This document shows, piece after piece, positions 14,447-21,609 of a DNA stretch of 23,539 bases. The DNA is taken from contig CAYZAW010000037.1 in NCBI GenBank assembly GCA_964476505.1, positions 1-23,539 on the forward strand. The letters are read 5' to 3'. The stretch's first letter is position 1. Each line of letters opens with the position of its first letter. The notes under the pieces are model-generated. The model saw nothing but the letters and a program-made list of their open reading frames with translations, searched no databases and was not told the origin of the DNA. This stretch comes from CAYZAW01 sp964476505 (lineage in GTDB: Bacteria > Bacillota > Clostridia > Christensenellales > CAG-138). Position numbers and translations under genes: made by a program.

Positions 14447-15175
14447 ATGGAAGGGGAACGGCTGCGCCTGCAAAAATTCATGGCGGAGTGCGGGGTCGCA
14501 TCCCGCAGAGCCTGTGAGGACATCATTACCGCGGGGCGGGTCACGGTAAACGGCGAACCGGCAAGCCTTGGCATGTCCGTAGACCCGAAAACGGATACGG
14601 TGCTGCTGGACGGAAACCCGTTAAAACAGGAGCGGCGGCGTATCGTGATACTGTTTTACAAGCCGCGGGGAGTGGTTTGTACCTCTAGCGACCCCCAAGG
14701 GCGCGAAACGGTGCAAAACTATTTTCGTGACGTGCCGGAGCGCCTGTATAACGTGGGACGGTTGGATGTGAACTCCGAGGGGCTTTTGATCATGACCAAC
14801 GACGGGGAGCTGGCAAACCGCATGACCCATCCCCGCTACAAAATGCCCAAAACCTATTATGCCGTGTGCGACGGTACGCTAACGGGAGAACAGGCGGGGG
14901 CGCTTAGGCAGGGTGTGGAGTTGGAGGATGGCATGACGGCGCCTGCCATCGTGGAGCATATCCGCCCCACACGCACCGGCGGCACCTGCTTTTCCATAAC
15001 CATTCGGGAGGGGCGCAACCGGCAGATACGCAGAATGCTGGAGGCCGTAGGCCATAAAACGCTTCTTTTGCGGCGGGAACGCGTAGGTCCCTTGCTGTTA
15101 GGCAGCATTGCGCCGGGAGAATGGCGGTATATCACGGCGGAGGAACAGCAGGCGTTGAATGCGGCGCTGCAATAA
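14447..15175 (+). CDS. rluB: RluB-type rRNA pseudouridine synthase
   Basis: A 242-residue enzyme of the RsuA/RluB family, which converts a uridine of 23S (or 16S) rRNA to pseudouridine. An S4 RNA-binding domain occupies about residues 6-60 (R-L-Q-K-F-M-A-E-C-G-V-A-S-R-R). The catalytic motif G-R-L-D-V-N-S-E-G-L-L contains the nucleophile Asp107. The late conserved E-G-R-N-R-Q-I-R-R-M is present. A GGGGAG ribosome site precedes the ATG. It lies 30 bp after the carboxypeptidase and is likely the last gene of the operon. RluB is favoured over RsuA by the common Firmicutes context (dacF/ytfJ neighbourhood), not by residues I can distinguish. Confidence 0.92.
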   Translation: MEGERLRLQKFMAECGVASRRACEDIITAGRVTVNGEPASLGMSVDPKTDTVLLDGNPLKQERRRIVILFYKPRGVVCTSSDPQGRETVQNYFRDVPERLYNVGRLDVNSEGLLIMTNDGELANRMTHPRYKMPKTYYAVCDGTLTGEQAGALRQGVELEDGMTAPAIVEHIRPTRTGGTCFSITIREGRNRQIRRMLEAVGHKTLLLRRERVGPLLLGSIAPGEWRYITAEEQQALNAALQ

Positions 15176-15220
15176 CGATATATTATAAAATGCTCTTAAA
15201 ATTGTTAGTATTTGGTAAAA

Positions 15221-15254
15221 TGCCCGGTGTATGCAGGTATACACCGGGCATTCT
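15221..15254 (+). terminator. intrinsic terminator
   Basis: A perfect 12-bp stem TGCCCGGTGTAT (15221-15232) / ATACACCGGGCA (15239-15250), loop gcaggt, followed by ttct. Four A's precede it. The T-tail is short, but the stem is very stable. It separates rluB from the decarboxylase operon. Confidence 0.7.
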
Positions 15255-15286
15255 GCTATCCGGCAAAAACGGGGCTAAAATTGCCC

Positions 15287-15328
15287 TTGCTATCGGGAAT
15301 TGTTTAGTGATAGAATACACTGTGTAAT
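15287..15328 (+). promoter_or_regulatory. promoter region of the decarboxylase operon
   Basis: Two overlapping sigma-A-like arrangements are visible: TTGCTA (15287-15292), 18 bp, TAGAAT (15311-15316); and TTGTTT (15300-15305), 17 bp, TGTAAT (15323-15328). Either would leave a leader of 110-125 nt before the gamma subunit. Confidence 0.5.
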
Positions 15329-15383
15329 AATGGGGTGAAAGGGGCAATCAAACCGAGCTTTTGTGCGTTACAACAGCCCTGCC

Positions 15384-15419
15384 ATAAGCAATCCTTTTAT
15401 AAGCCCGTTTTACATAAGC
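15384..15419 (+). repeat. three ATAAGC direct repeats in the decarboxylase leader
   Basis: ATAAGC occurs at 15384, 15399 and 15414, exactly 15 bases apart, between the promoter and the gamma-subunit start. The bases between the copies are T-rich but differ. They may be sites for a regulator or an RNA-binding protein, or chance. Confidence 0.5.
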
Positions 15420-15445
15420 AAGAATTTGAATTGGAGGTGCAATAT

Positions 15446-15730
15446 ATGAACGAGAACATTTCCGGCTGGTTTGTTATGCTGCTGGGCATGGGTACGGTAT
15501 TCTTCGGCTTGATCTGCTTGGTTGCGATCACAAGGCTGATGAGCTTCTTTACCAACAAAGCGGCAGGCAAGGCATCTGCGGCGCCGGCAGCCGTACCTGC
15601 GGCGGCTCCTGCGGTGCAGGCAGGTATCCCCAACCGTCCGCAATTTGCGGCGGCTGTGGCTGCGGCGATCGCAACGGAAATGGGCACTGAGCCCAGCGGC
15701 CTTCGCATTGTAAGCATCGAAAAGAAATAA
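15446..15730 (+). CDS. oadG: oxaloacetate decarboxylase gamma subunit (OadG-like)
   Basis: A 94-residue single-pass membrane protein. The N-terminal helix (about 8-30) starts with W-F-V-M-L-L-G-M-G-T-V-F-F-G-L, the typical OadG pattern of a Met-Gly-rich helix. An Ala/Pro-rich linker and a short C-terminal helix with an acidic/basic end follow. In the family this subunit assembles the membrane decarboxylase, holding alpha and beta together. GGAGG (15433-15437) supports ATG 15446. An in-frame start at 15335 would add 37 residues with no membrane or motif logic. It is the first gene of the gamma, biotin carrier, beta, alpha operon. Confidence 0.88.
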   Translation: MNENISGWFVMLLGMGTVFFGLICLVAITRLMSFFTNKAAGKASAAPAAVPAAAPAVQAGIPNRPQFAAAVAAAIATEMGTEPSGLRIVSIEKK

Positions 15731-15767
15731 TACAAGAATTCTATCAATTTATTAGGAGGAATCAATC

Positions 15768-16142
15768 ATGCGTAAGTTCAATGTTAACGTTAACGGCACT
15801 GCCTATGAAGTTACCGTAGAAGAAATCACCGGCGCTGCCGCTGCGGCTCCTGTTGCCGCTCCTGCTCCTGTTGCCGCCCCCGCTCCCGCTGCGGCTCCCG
15901 CCGCTGCCCCTGTGGCTGCCGCCGCCGGTCAGGAAAACATCGTGAGCCCCATGCCTGGCAACATCCTGGGTGTAAACGTGCAGGCGGGCGCTTCCGTTAA
16001 GAAGGGCCAGGTTCTGGTCATTCTGGAAGCAATGAAGATGGAGAATGAGATCATGGCTCCCCGTGACGGCGTTGTTGCCGCTGTGAACGTGCAAAAGGGC
16101 GCTATGGTCAATACGGGAGACGTTCTCTGCGTGCTGGCTTAG
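15768..16142 (+). CDS. biotin carboxyl carrier subunit of the decarboxylase
   Basis: A 124-residue biotin carrier that moves CO2 from the alpha subunit to the membrane beta subunit. A short N-terminal strand region leads into an Ala/Pro linker (about 22-54), which gives the arm its reach. The biotinyl domain (about 56-124) carries E-A-M-K-M-E-N with the biotinylated Lys90, and the partner loop S-P-M-P-G. A strong AGGAGG ribosome site precedes it. As in glutaconyl-CoA and methylmalonyl-CoA decarboxylases, the carrier is a separate gene instead of being fused to alpha. Confidence 0.95.
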   Translation: MRKFNVNVNGTAYEVTVEEITGAAAAAPVAAPAPVAAPAPAAAPAAAPVAAAAGQENIVSPMPGNILGVNVQAGASVKKGQVLVILEAMKMENEIMAPRDGVVAAVNVQKGAMVNTGDVLCVLA

Positions 16143-16182
16143 TCCATCACTACTTTAACAACCAAGCAAAGGAGTGAATGGA

Positions 16183-17346
16183 ATGGAAGCAGTATTAGAA
16201 TTCTTAAAAAGCACCGGTTTTGTGCTGTTGGCGGAGGATTGGCGGTATATCGTAATGATCGTCATCGCCTGCGTGCTGTTGTACCTTGCCATCGTGAAGA
16301 AATTTGAGCCCCTTCTTCTGATGACGATCGGCTTTGGCATGCTCTTGACCAACCTGCCAGGCGCAAACCTGTATCACACCGAGCTGTTCACCGGCGGCCA
16401 TGTGCATTGGGATGAGTTCGACTCCATGGCGGGGCTGATCGACTATCTCTACCTTGGCGTAAAGCTGGGCATCTACCCCTCGCTCATATTCATGGGCGTT
16501 GGCGCTATGACGGACTTTGGTCCGTTGATCGCAAAGCCCTCGAGCCTGCTCTTGGGCGCAGCGGCGCAGTTCGGCATTTTCGTAGCATTCTTGGGCGCAT
16601 TGGCGTTGGGCTTCGATTATAACGCCGCGTCCTCCATCGGCATCATCGGCGGCGCAGACGGCCCCACGGCGATCTACGTAACGTCGCAGTTAAAGCCAGA
16701 TCTGTTAGGCCCCATTGCGGTGGCGGCATACAGCTACATGGCCTTGGTGCCTGTGATCCAGCCGCCTCTGATGAAGCTACTCACCACCAAGAAAGAGCGC
16801 GGCATCGTGATGGAACAGCTGCGCCCCGTATCCCATACGGAAAAGGTGCTGTTCCCCATCGTGGTCACCATCTTCGTATCGCTGCTGCTGCCCTCTGCGG
16901 CACCGCTCATCGGCTTCCTCATGCTGGGCAACCTGTTTAAGGAGAGCGGCGTGACCGAGCGTTTGTGCAAGACCGCGCAGAACGAACTGATGAACATCGT
17001 TACGATCTTCCTCGGCGTTTCGGTTGGCGCAACCGCGACAGCGGGCGCGTTCCTCAACTGGGAGACCATCAAGATCATGATCATGGGCGTATGTGCGTTT
17101 GGCTTCGGCACCATCGGCGGTTTGCTCTTGGGCAAGCTGATGAACGCCGTTTCCAAGAAGCCCTTAAACCCCTTGATCGGTTCCGCAGGCGTGTCCGCCG
17201 TTCCTATGGCGGCTCGTGTTTCCCAGGTAGTCGGTCAGAAGGAAAATCCCGGCAACTTCCTGCTGATGCACGCTATGGGCCCCAACGTTGCGGGCGTTAT
17301 CGGTTCCGCGATCGCGGCCGGCGTGTTCCTGTCCCTGTTTAAGTAA
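16183..17346 (+). CDS. oadB: sodium-pumping decarboxylase beta subunit (OadB)
   Basis: A 387-residue polytopic membrane protein that decarboxylates carboxybiotin and exports Na+. The family signature F-D-Y-N-A-A-S-S-I-G-I-I-G-G-A-D-G-P-T is present, with Asp159 in the G-G-A-D-G-P-T motif known to be essential in OadB. Late conserved blocks such as N-P-L-I-G-S-A-G-V-S-A-V-P and G-P-N-V-A-G-V-I-G are also intact. ATG 16183 is preferred, 8 bases after AAAGGAG. GTG 16174 lies on that ribosome site. Length is near the bacterial norm, with about ten membrane helices. Confidence 0.96.
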   Translation: MEAVLEFLKSTGFVLLAEDWRYIVMIVIACVLLYLAIVKKFEPLLLMTIGFGMLLTNLPGANLYHTELFTGGHVHWDEFDSMAGLIDYLYLGVKLGIYPSLIFMGVGAMTDFGPLIAKPSSLLLGAAAQFGIFVAFLGALALGFDYNAASSIGIIGGADGPTAIYVTSQLKPDLLGPIAVAAYSYMALVPVIQPPLMKLLTTKKERGIVMEQLRPVSHTEKVLFPIVVTIFVSLLLPSAAPLIGFLMLGNLFKESGVTERLCKTAQNELMNIVTIFLGVSVGATATAGAFLNWETIKIMIMGVCAFGFGTIGGLLLGKLMNAVSKKPLNPLIGSAGVSAVPMAARVSQVVGQKENPGNFLLMHAMGPNVAGVIGSAIAAGVFLSLFK

Positions 17347-17366
17347 TTATTAGGGAGGTTACTAGA

Positions 17367-18779
17367 TTGGCTAAATTACAAATTACCGATACCATACTGC
17401 GCGATGCGCACCAGAGTCAGGCTGCCACCCGTATGCGCGTGGAGGATATGCTTCCCGCCTGCGAGATACTGGACAGCATCGGCTACTGGTCCTTGGAGTG
17501 CTGGGGCGGCGCAACCTTTGATAGCTGCCTGCGCTTCTTAAACGAAGATCCTTGGGATCGCCTTCGCAAGCTGAAGAAGGCGCTGCCCAACACCAAGCTG
17601 CAAATGCTCTTCCGTGGGCAGAACATCTTGGGTTACAAGCATTATGCGGACGACGTTGTTGAGCAGTTCTGCCGCAAGGCCATCGAAAACGGTATCGATG
17701 TGATCCGTATTTTCGACGCGCTGAACGATCCCCGCAACTTGGAGGCTGCCATCAAGTACACCAAAAAGTACGGCGGCATCTGCGAACCCGCCATCAGCTA
17801 TACCATCAGCCCCGTGCATAACGAGGATTACTTTGTAAAGCTGGCAAAGGAGTTCAAGCAGATGGGTGCAGACGTGATCTGCATCAAGGATATGGCAAAC
17901 CTGCTTCTGCCCTACGCGGCGGCGTCTCTCGTAAAGCGCCTGAAGGACGAGGTTGGCCTTCCCGTACATCTGCACACCCATAACACCACCGGTACCGGCG
18001 ACATGACCTACCTCAAGGCGCTGGAAGCGGGCGTGGATATCGTAGACTGCGCGCTGTCGCCTCTGGGCAACGGCACCTCTCAGCCCGCCACCGAGCCCTT
18101 GGTGGCAACGCTCAAGGGCACCCCCTACGACACTGGGTTCGACCTTCTCAAGCTGGCGGAGGCCGCCAAGCATTTCAGGAAGGTTGCCGCCAAGCTCAAG
18201 GAGCAGGGCAGCTTAGACCCCAAGGTGCTTTCCGTAGATACCAATACGCTTTTGTATCAGGTACCCGGCGGCATGCTCAGCAACCTGATCTCTCAGCTGA
18301 AGCAGGCGAACGCGGAGAACAAGTATTACGACGTTCTGGAGGAGATTCCCCGCGTCCGCGAGGACTTCGGCTATCCCCCGCTGGTGACGCCCACCAGCCA
18401 GATCGTTGGCACGCAGGCCGTTATGAACGTGCTTTCCGGCAAGTACAAGATGTTCCCCAAGGAGAGCAAGGCGCTGCTGCGCGGCGAGTACGGCAGACTG
18501 CCCGGCAAGGTGAACGAGGAAGTGCGCAAGATGGCGATCGGCGACGAGGAAGTGATCACCTGCCGTCCCGCAGACCTCTTAGAGCCCGAGCTGGAGAAGT
18601 ACCGCGAGGAAATTAAAGACTGGGCGGAGCAGGAAGAGGATGTACTGTCCTACGCGCTGTTCCCGCAGGTAGCCATGAAGTTCTTCGAAAAGCGCAAGGC
18701 CGATAGGGAAGCGCCCGCTGTAAAGCCGGTAGACCCCAACGCCGTGTATCAGCTGTATGTAGAAGACCTTGGCAAATAA
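17367..18779 (+). CDS. oadA: oxaloacetate decarboxylase alpha (carboxyltransferase) subunit
   Basis: A 470-residue soluble carboxyltransferase with the pyruvate carboxylase-type TIM barrel. Metal and substrate residues are visible: L-R-D13-A-H-Q-S, the carbamylated-lysine segment C-I-K174-D-M-A, and H203-T-H205-N for metal binding. The conserved V-P-G-G-M-L-S-N block follows near residue 306. There is no biotin domain at the C-terminus, which matches the separate carrier gene. The start is TTG at 17367, set by GGGAGGT just upstream and by the usual opening I-T-D-T-I-L-R-D. With gamma and beta present and no biotin carboxylase, oxaloacetate decarboxylase is the best reading, not pyruvate carboxylase. 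The operon would turn oxaloacetate into pyruvate while pumping Na+. Confidence 0.93.
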   Translation: MAKLQITDTILRDAHQSQAATRMRVEDMLPACEILDSIGYWSLECWGGATFDSCLRFLNEDPWDRLRKLKKALPNTKLQMLFRGQNILGYKHYADDVVEQFCRKAIENGIDVIRIFDALNDPRNLEAAIKYTKKYGGICEPAISYTISPVHNEDYFVKLAKEFKQMGADVICIKDMANLLLPYAAASLVKRLKDEVGLPVHLHTHNTTGTGDMTYLKALEAGVDIVDCALSPLGNGTSQPATEPLVATLKGTPYDTGFDLLKLAEAAKHFRKVAAKLKEQGSLDPKVLSVDTNTLLYQVPGGMLSNLISQLKQANAENKYYDVLEEIPRVREDFGYPPLVTPTSQIVGTQAVMNVLSGKYKMFPKESKALLRGEYGRLPGKVNEEVRKMAIGDEEVITCRPADLLEPELEKYREEIKDWAEQEEDVLSYALFPQVAMKFFEKRKADREAPAVKPVDPNAVYQLYVEDLGK

Positions 18780-18793
18780 TATCACGTAACGTT

Positions 18794-18824
18794 AAAGGCG
18801 GCGCTTCATGCGCCGCCTTTGTGA
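18794..18824 (+). terminator. intrinsic terminator of the decarboxylase operon
   Basis: AAAGGCGGCGC (18794-18804) pairs perfectly with GCGCCGCCTTT (18810-18820) around a 5-base loop. Flanking ATCAC (18781-18785) and GTGAT (18821-18825) can extend the stem across a bulge. The T-run is short. Confidence 0.75.
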
Positions 18825-18916
18825 TACGAAAGCTTGTATGCATGCTTTCATATACTACTATGTGAAAATTTTGCAATAAGTGGGGTTTTCCTCTGGATGA
18901 AACCCGCAAAGAACGG

Positions 18917-18922
18917 TATAAT
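18917..18922 (+). promoter_or_regulatory. -10 element upstream of pgsA
   Basis: A perfect TATAAT at 18917-18922 lies 55 bases before the pgsA start. The hexamer at the right distance, TGGATG (18894-18899), is a poor -35 match, so activity is uncertain. Confidence 0.4.
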
Positions 18923-18977
18923 ACCACCATTGCAGGCAAATACCGCATGAATTGCGGAATGGAAGGTACATAAGCGT

Positions 18978-19541
18978 ATGCGGCATATCCCTAATATTTT
19001 ATCGGCACTCCGAATATTGATGGTCGGCGTGTTTGTGTATTTATTTGTGCAACAGGCGTATTTATGGGCGCTGGGCGTTTACGCGCTGGCATTTGTTACG
19101 GATATCGTTGACGGATATCTGGCAAGGCGCAACAACTGGATCACGAACGTTGGCAAGGTGCTCGACCCTCTTGCGGACAAGCTGCTGCTCATTGCGGCGC
19201 TCACCTGCTTTTATTTAGAAGGCTGGATTCCCCTTTGGCTGCTGATCGTTGTGGTGGCAAAGGAGCTGGTTATGATCGTAGGCGGGGCGCTTCTGTGGAA
19301 GAAAAACGTTGTGGTATATGCCGACTGGTTCGGTAAGATCGCCACGGGCTTATTCAATTTGGGCGTTGTCATGACCATCTGCAAAAACTTCTGGGCGTGG
19401 ATTGCGGATTGGAACATCATTGTGCTGGCAATCGCCATGGTGCTTACGGTGATTGCTATGCTGCATTACGGCAAGCGCACGCTGTTCCATAAATACGAAA
19501 AAAACGCCGCCGAAAATGACGGCGGCGAGAACGAGGCATAG
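18978..19541 (+). CDS. pgsA: CDP-diacylglycerol--glycerol-3-phosphate 3-phosphatidyltransferase
   Basis: A 187-residue integral membrane enzyme making phosphatidylglycerol phosphate, the committed step to phosphatidylglycerol and cardiolipin. The CDP-alcohol phosphotransferase motif is complete: D42-x2-D45-G46-x2-A49-R50-x8-G59-x3-D63-x3-D67. The opening I-P-N-I-L-S-A-L-R-I is characteristic of PgsA. Four to five membrane helices are evident. The ribosome site (GGAAGG, about 10 bases upstream) is weaker than usual here. The C-terminal tail K-N-A-A-E-N-D-G-G-E-N-E-A is encoded by the DNA that forms the terminator of the converging regulator, so its composition may reflect that constraint. Only two bases separate its stop from the regulator's stop. 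Confidence 0.93.
   Translation: MRHIPNILSALRILMVGVFVYLFVQQAYLWALGVYALAFVTDIVDGYLARRNNWITNVGKVLDPLADKLLLIAALTCFYLEGWIPLWLLIVVVAKELVMIVGGALLWKKNVVVYADWFGKIATGLFNLGVVMTICKNFWAWIADWNIIVLAIAMVLTVIAMLHYGKRTLFHKYEKNAAENDGGENEA
19498..19527 (-). terminator. minus-strand terminator inside the end of pgsA
   Basis: On the minus strand, CGCCGCC (19527-19521) pairs with GGCGGCG (19511-19505) across 9 bases and is followed directly by seven T's (19504-19498). It is a good intrinsic terminator for the Lrp-type gene at 19544-19981 and lies fully within pgsA coding sequence. Confidence 0.8.
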
Positions 19542-19543
19542 GA

Positions 19544-19981
19544 TTAAAGCACCGGCTTTACGGGAAACGTGGTAACAGGCCGGGTCATAATAACATAGGA
19601 TTCCGAGAGCCCCATCGCGGTGAGCTCATAGGTCATGGTCAAGAAGCTGTCTGCATCCTTACAGCAGGTTTTCAGGCAATAGCCGTAACGGCCGGTGATC
19701 TCCATGAACTCCAGCACATTGGGGTTTTCCTGTACAAACTCCAGAAATTTTGCCCGCATATCCGGATTGATGGCAACCAATACGATGGCGCTGATGCTGC
19801 GCCCTACCTTTTCGGGGTTGATGACGGCGCTGTATCCCATAATGGCGCCGCTTTCCTCCAGCTTTCGCACCCGCTCGATGGTAGAGGGGGCGCTCATATT
19901 GATTTTTTCCGCCAGCTTCTGCATGGAAATACGCCCGTCGTGCTGTAAAATCTCCAATATTTTTGCGTCTGTGCGATCCAT
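19544..19981 (-). CDS. Lrp/AsnC-family transcription regulator
   Basis: A 145-residue regulator. The N-terminal winged helix-turn-helix (about 1-55) begins with D-R-T-D-A-K-I-L-E-I-L-Q, followed by S-M-Q-K-L-A-E-K-I-N-M-S-A-P-S and the recognition helix T-I-E-R-V-R-K-L. The C-terminal RAM/AsnC ligand-binding domain (about 65-140) includes V-L-E-F-M-E-I-T-G-R-Y-G-Y. These proteins bind amino acids or related small molecules and form octamers or dimers on DNA. GGAGG lies 8 bases before the start and a strong promoter is at 20008-20036. It faces away from the tandem membrane-protein genes, so the shared 160-bp region could hold its operators (inference). Confidence 0.93.
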   Translation of the reverse strand: MDRTDAKILEILQHDGRISMQKLAEKINMSAPSTIERVRKLEESGAIMGYSAVINPEKVGRSISAIVLVAINPDMRAKFLEFVQENPNVLEFMEITGRYGYCLKTCCKDADSFLTMTYELTAMGLSESYVIMTRPVTTFPVKPVL

Positions 19982-20007
19982 AACTGTGCCTCCGTTCCCT
20001 TTGGTTC

Positions 20008-20036
20008 ATCATACAAAAGGTTTTGTTTCTTGGCAA
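20008..20036 (-). promoter_or_regulatory. promoter of the Lrp/AsnC-type gene
   Basis: Read on the minus strand: TTGCCA (20036-20031), 17-bp spacer, TATGAT (20013-20008). It leads into the regulator start at 19981. Confidence 0.7.
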
Positions 20037-20087
20037 GCAAAACCCGCATATACCGAGCGATCGATAGTAATAGGCGTTGTTTCATTC

Positions 20088-20116
20088 TTGGCAGCAATGT
20101 GCGCCTGTGGTATTCT
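20088..20116 (+). promoter_or_regulatory. promoter of the first tandem membrane-protein gene
   Basis: TTGGCA (20088-20093), 17-bp spacer, TATTCT (20111-20116). A second -10-like TATAAT lies at 20120-20125 but has no fitting -35. The leader would be about 20 nt. Confidence 0.55.
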
Positions 20117-20122
20117 GTATAT

Positions 20123-20351
20123 AATAAGCAAGGAGAAGCCGTATGCAGCAAAATCCCGCAAAACGCAAGCCGCGCCTGATAGACCGTTGGCGGGCGATGC
20201 CCGTGCCTCGGCGCATTGCCATACTGGTGCTGTCCTCCTTTGCATTTCTGTATATTTTCGGCAGGTATTATACTAACATCTCGGAAAGCATTCAGCGGAA
20301 TCGCGACCCGTATTATCGGGATGCGGAGGAATTCTTATCTTTGTTCAATGA
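20123..20351 (+). repeat. duplicated 5' segment, copy 1
   Basis: 229 bp including the ribosome site and the first 69 codons. It matches 20885-21113 with only two mismatches (20151 and 20155), and 20156-20351 has none. The offset between copies is 762 bp. Confidence 0.95.
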
Positions 20352-20853
20352 GCAGATCGCCCATGCGGATATGGCGTTGGTGTATGATAAAAACGATATG
20401 GCATGGAAGCAGGCTGGTGATTTCTATTACAGCGTAACACTTCCTGTCGGCGGCGCGTCCGTTCCCACGGTTTGTGTGCTTACTGCTGATAGGTATACCA
20501 TGGATATCGATAGTGTTGCGTTTATACAAACGCTCCCCGCCGGAACATCGGCGGGGAACGAGCTGTATATGTTTTCACAGGTGGTATCGCATATCTATTT
20601 TGAGGATTCTCTTGAATGGGCAATTCGGCAGGAAACGGAACATGATCCAAGAGATATTCATGATTATCAGGTGTATGAGAAATTACGAAACTGCCTTTTA
20701 CTTGAAACGCAACCGGGGGAAACGGTTGAATTTCAAGGTCATGTCAGTAACTATTTTGAAGGAATATATCATGGCACTACCATAGATTACTCTAGGCTTC
20801 CTTCTCAAAAAGAGAACGAGGTGTTACATAAGCTTTTGTTTTGCTCGGTGTAA
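20143..20853 (+). CDS. single-pass membrane protein of unknown function, tandem copy 1
   Basis: A 236-residue protein I do not recognise. A basic N-terminus (K-R-K-P-R-L-I-D-R-W-R) is followed by one membrane helix (about 24-40), giving an N-in, C-out topology. The outer part has a soluble domain with the motif S-V-T-L-P-V-G-G-A-S-V-P-T-V-C-V-L-T-A (about 96-114) and A-G-N-E-L-Y-M-F-S-Q-V. AAGGAG lies 7-8 bases before the start. It is followed 51 bp later by a paralogue of nearly the same length. The first 69 codons are essentially identical between the copies, the middle is similar with many silent changes, and the last 85 residues differ strongly. Confidence 0.85.
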   Translation: MQQNPAKRKPRLIDRWRAMPVPRRIAILVLSSFAFLYIFGRYYTNISESIQRNRDPYYRDAEEFLSLFNEQIAHADMALVYDKNDMAWKQAGDFYYSVTLPVGGASVPTVCVLTADRYTMDIDSVAFIQTLPAGTSAGNELYMFSQVVSHIYFEDSLEWAIRQETEHDPRDIHDYQVYEKLRNCLLLETQPGETVEFQGHVSNYFEGIYHGTTIDYSRLPSQKENEVLHKLLFCSV

Positions 20854-20884
20854 AAGTCAATACCTTTTATGGTAAGTTATACAA

Positions 20885-21113
20885 AATAAGCAAGGAGAAG
20901 CCGTATGCAGCATAATTCCGCAAAACGCAAGCCGCGCCTGATAGACCGTTGGCGGGCGATGCCCGTGCCTCGGCGCATTGCCATACTGGTGCTGTCCTCC
21001 TTTGCATTTCTGTATATTTTCGGCAGGTATTATACTAACATCTCGGAAAGCATTCAGCGGAATCGCGACCCGTATTATCGGGATGCGGAGGAATTCTTAT
21101 CTTTGTTCAATGA
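20885..21113 (+). repeat. duplicated 5' segment, copy 2
   Basis: The partner of 20123-20351, with the same ribosome site and start context. The DNA upstream of 20885 is unrelated to that upstream of 20123, so the promoter was not copied. A TTATAC at 20877-20882 is the only -10-like element. Confidence 0.95.
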
Positions 21114-21609
21114 CCAGATTGCCCATGCGGATATGGCGTTGGTGTATGATAAGAATACAAAGTGGGATGTTACGCAGCAGTTCGCCCGCAGCGTAACGCT
21201 TCCAGTCGGCGGCGCATCTGTGCCTACCGTCTGCGTTCTGACTGCTGAGAAACCATCTATGGACATTGAGAGTATTGAATTTATACAGACGCTTCCCGCC
21301 GGAGCATCAGCGGGAAACGAACTGTATATGTTTTCGCAGGTAATACTGCACATTTTTTCGGAAAGAGACCTTGTATGGGCAATCCAACAAGAAATACGAG
21401 GTAACCCGCAGAGGATGCGCTACTGCAAGACCTTCCGAGAATTGCGCGAAACACTACTCGGCCAATCTGCTTCAACCAATGCGAAGGAATACTGCTGGGA
21501 AATCAGCAGCGGTTCGCAAAGTGGGGGTAGTACTGATATCATTGTCTCAGATTATCCTTTGAGTAATGGAGTTAAGGAGTCACACTTGCGCTTTCAGTTT
21601 GTGGTGTAA
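20905..21609 (+). CDS. single-pass membrane protein of unknown function, tandem copy 2
   Basis: 234 residues, a paralogue of 20143-20853. It has the same membrane-anchor region, the same S-V-T-L-P-V-G-G-A-S-V-P-T core and the same A-G-N-E-L-Y-M-F-S-Q-V block. Homology continues weakly (H-I-x-x-E, W-A-I-x-Q-E, L-R-x-x-L-L) and then fades. The tail from about residue 185 shares nothing obvious with copy 1 and is rich in Ser and Gly. Its final 38 bases overlap the 3' end of the minus-strand gene at 21572-22984. It is probably co-transcribed with copy 1, since there is no terminator between them. Confidence 0.85.
   Translation: MQHNSAKRKPRLIDRWRAMPVPRRIAILVLSSFAFLYIFGRYYTNISESIQRNRDPYYRDAEEFLSLFNDQIAHADMALVYDKNTKWDVTQQFARSVTLPVGGASVPTVCVLTAEKPSMDIESIEFIQTLPAGASAGNELYMFSQVILHIFSERDLVWAIQQEIRGNPQRMRYCKTFRELRETLLGQSASTNAKEYCWEISSGSQSGGSTDIIVSDYPLSNGVKESHLRFQFVV

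Noticed and set aside
17538..18173. Minus-strand open frame opposite the decarboxylase alpha gene
   Set aside because: Antisense to a highly conserved carboxyltransferase; no features of a protein.
17367..18779. Pyruvate carboxylase subunit B
   Set aside because: No biotin carboxylase gene is near, and the neighbours are OadG, a biotin carrier and OadB, which define the sodium-pumping decarboxylase.
20123..21113. Insertion sequence or transposon
   Set aside because: The duplicated segments lie inside two genes, with no transposase, terminal inverted repeats or target-site duplications.
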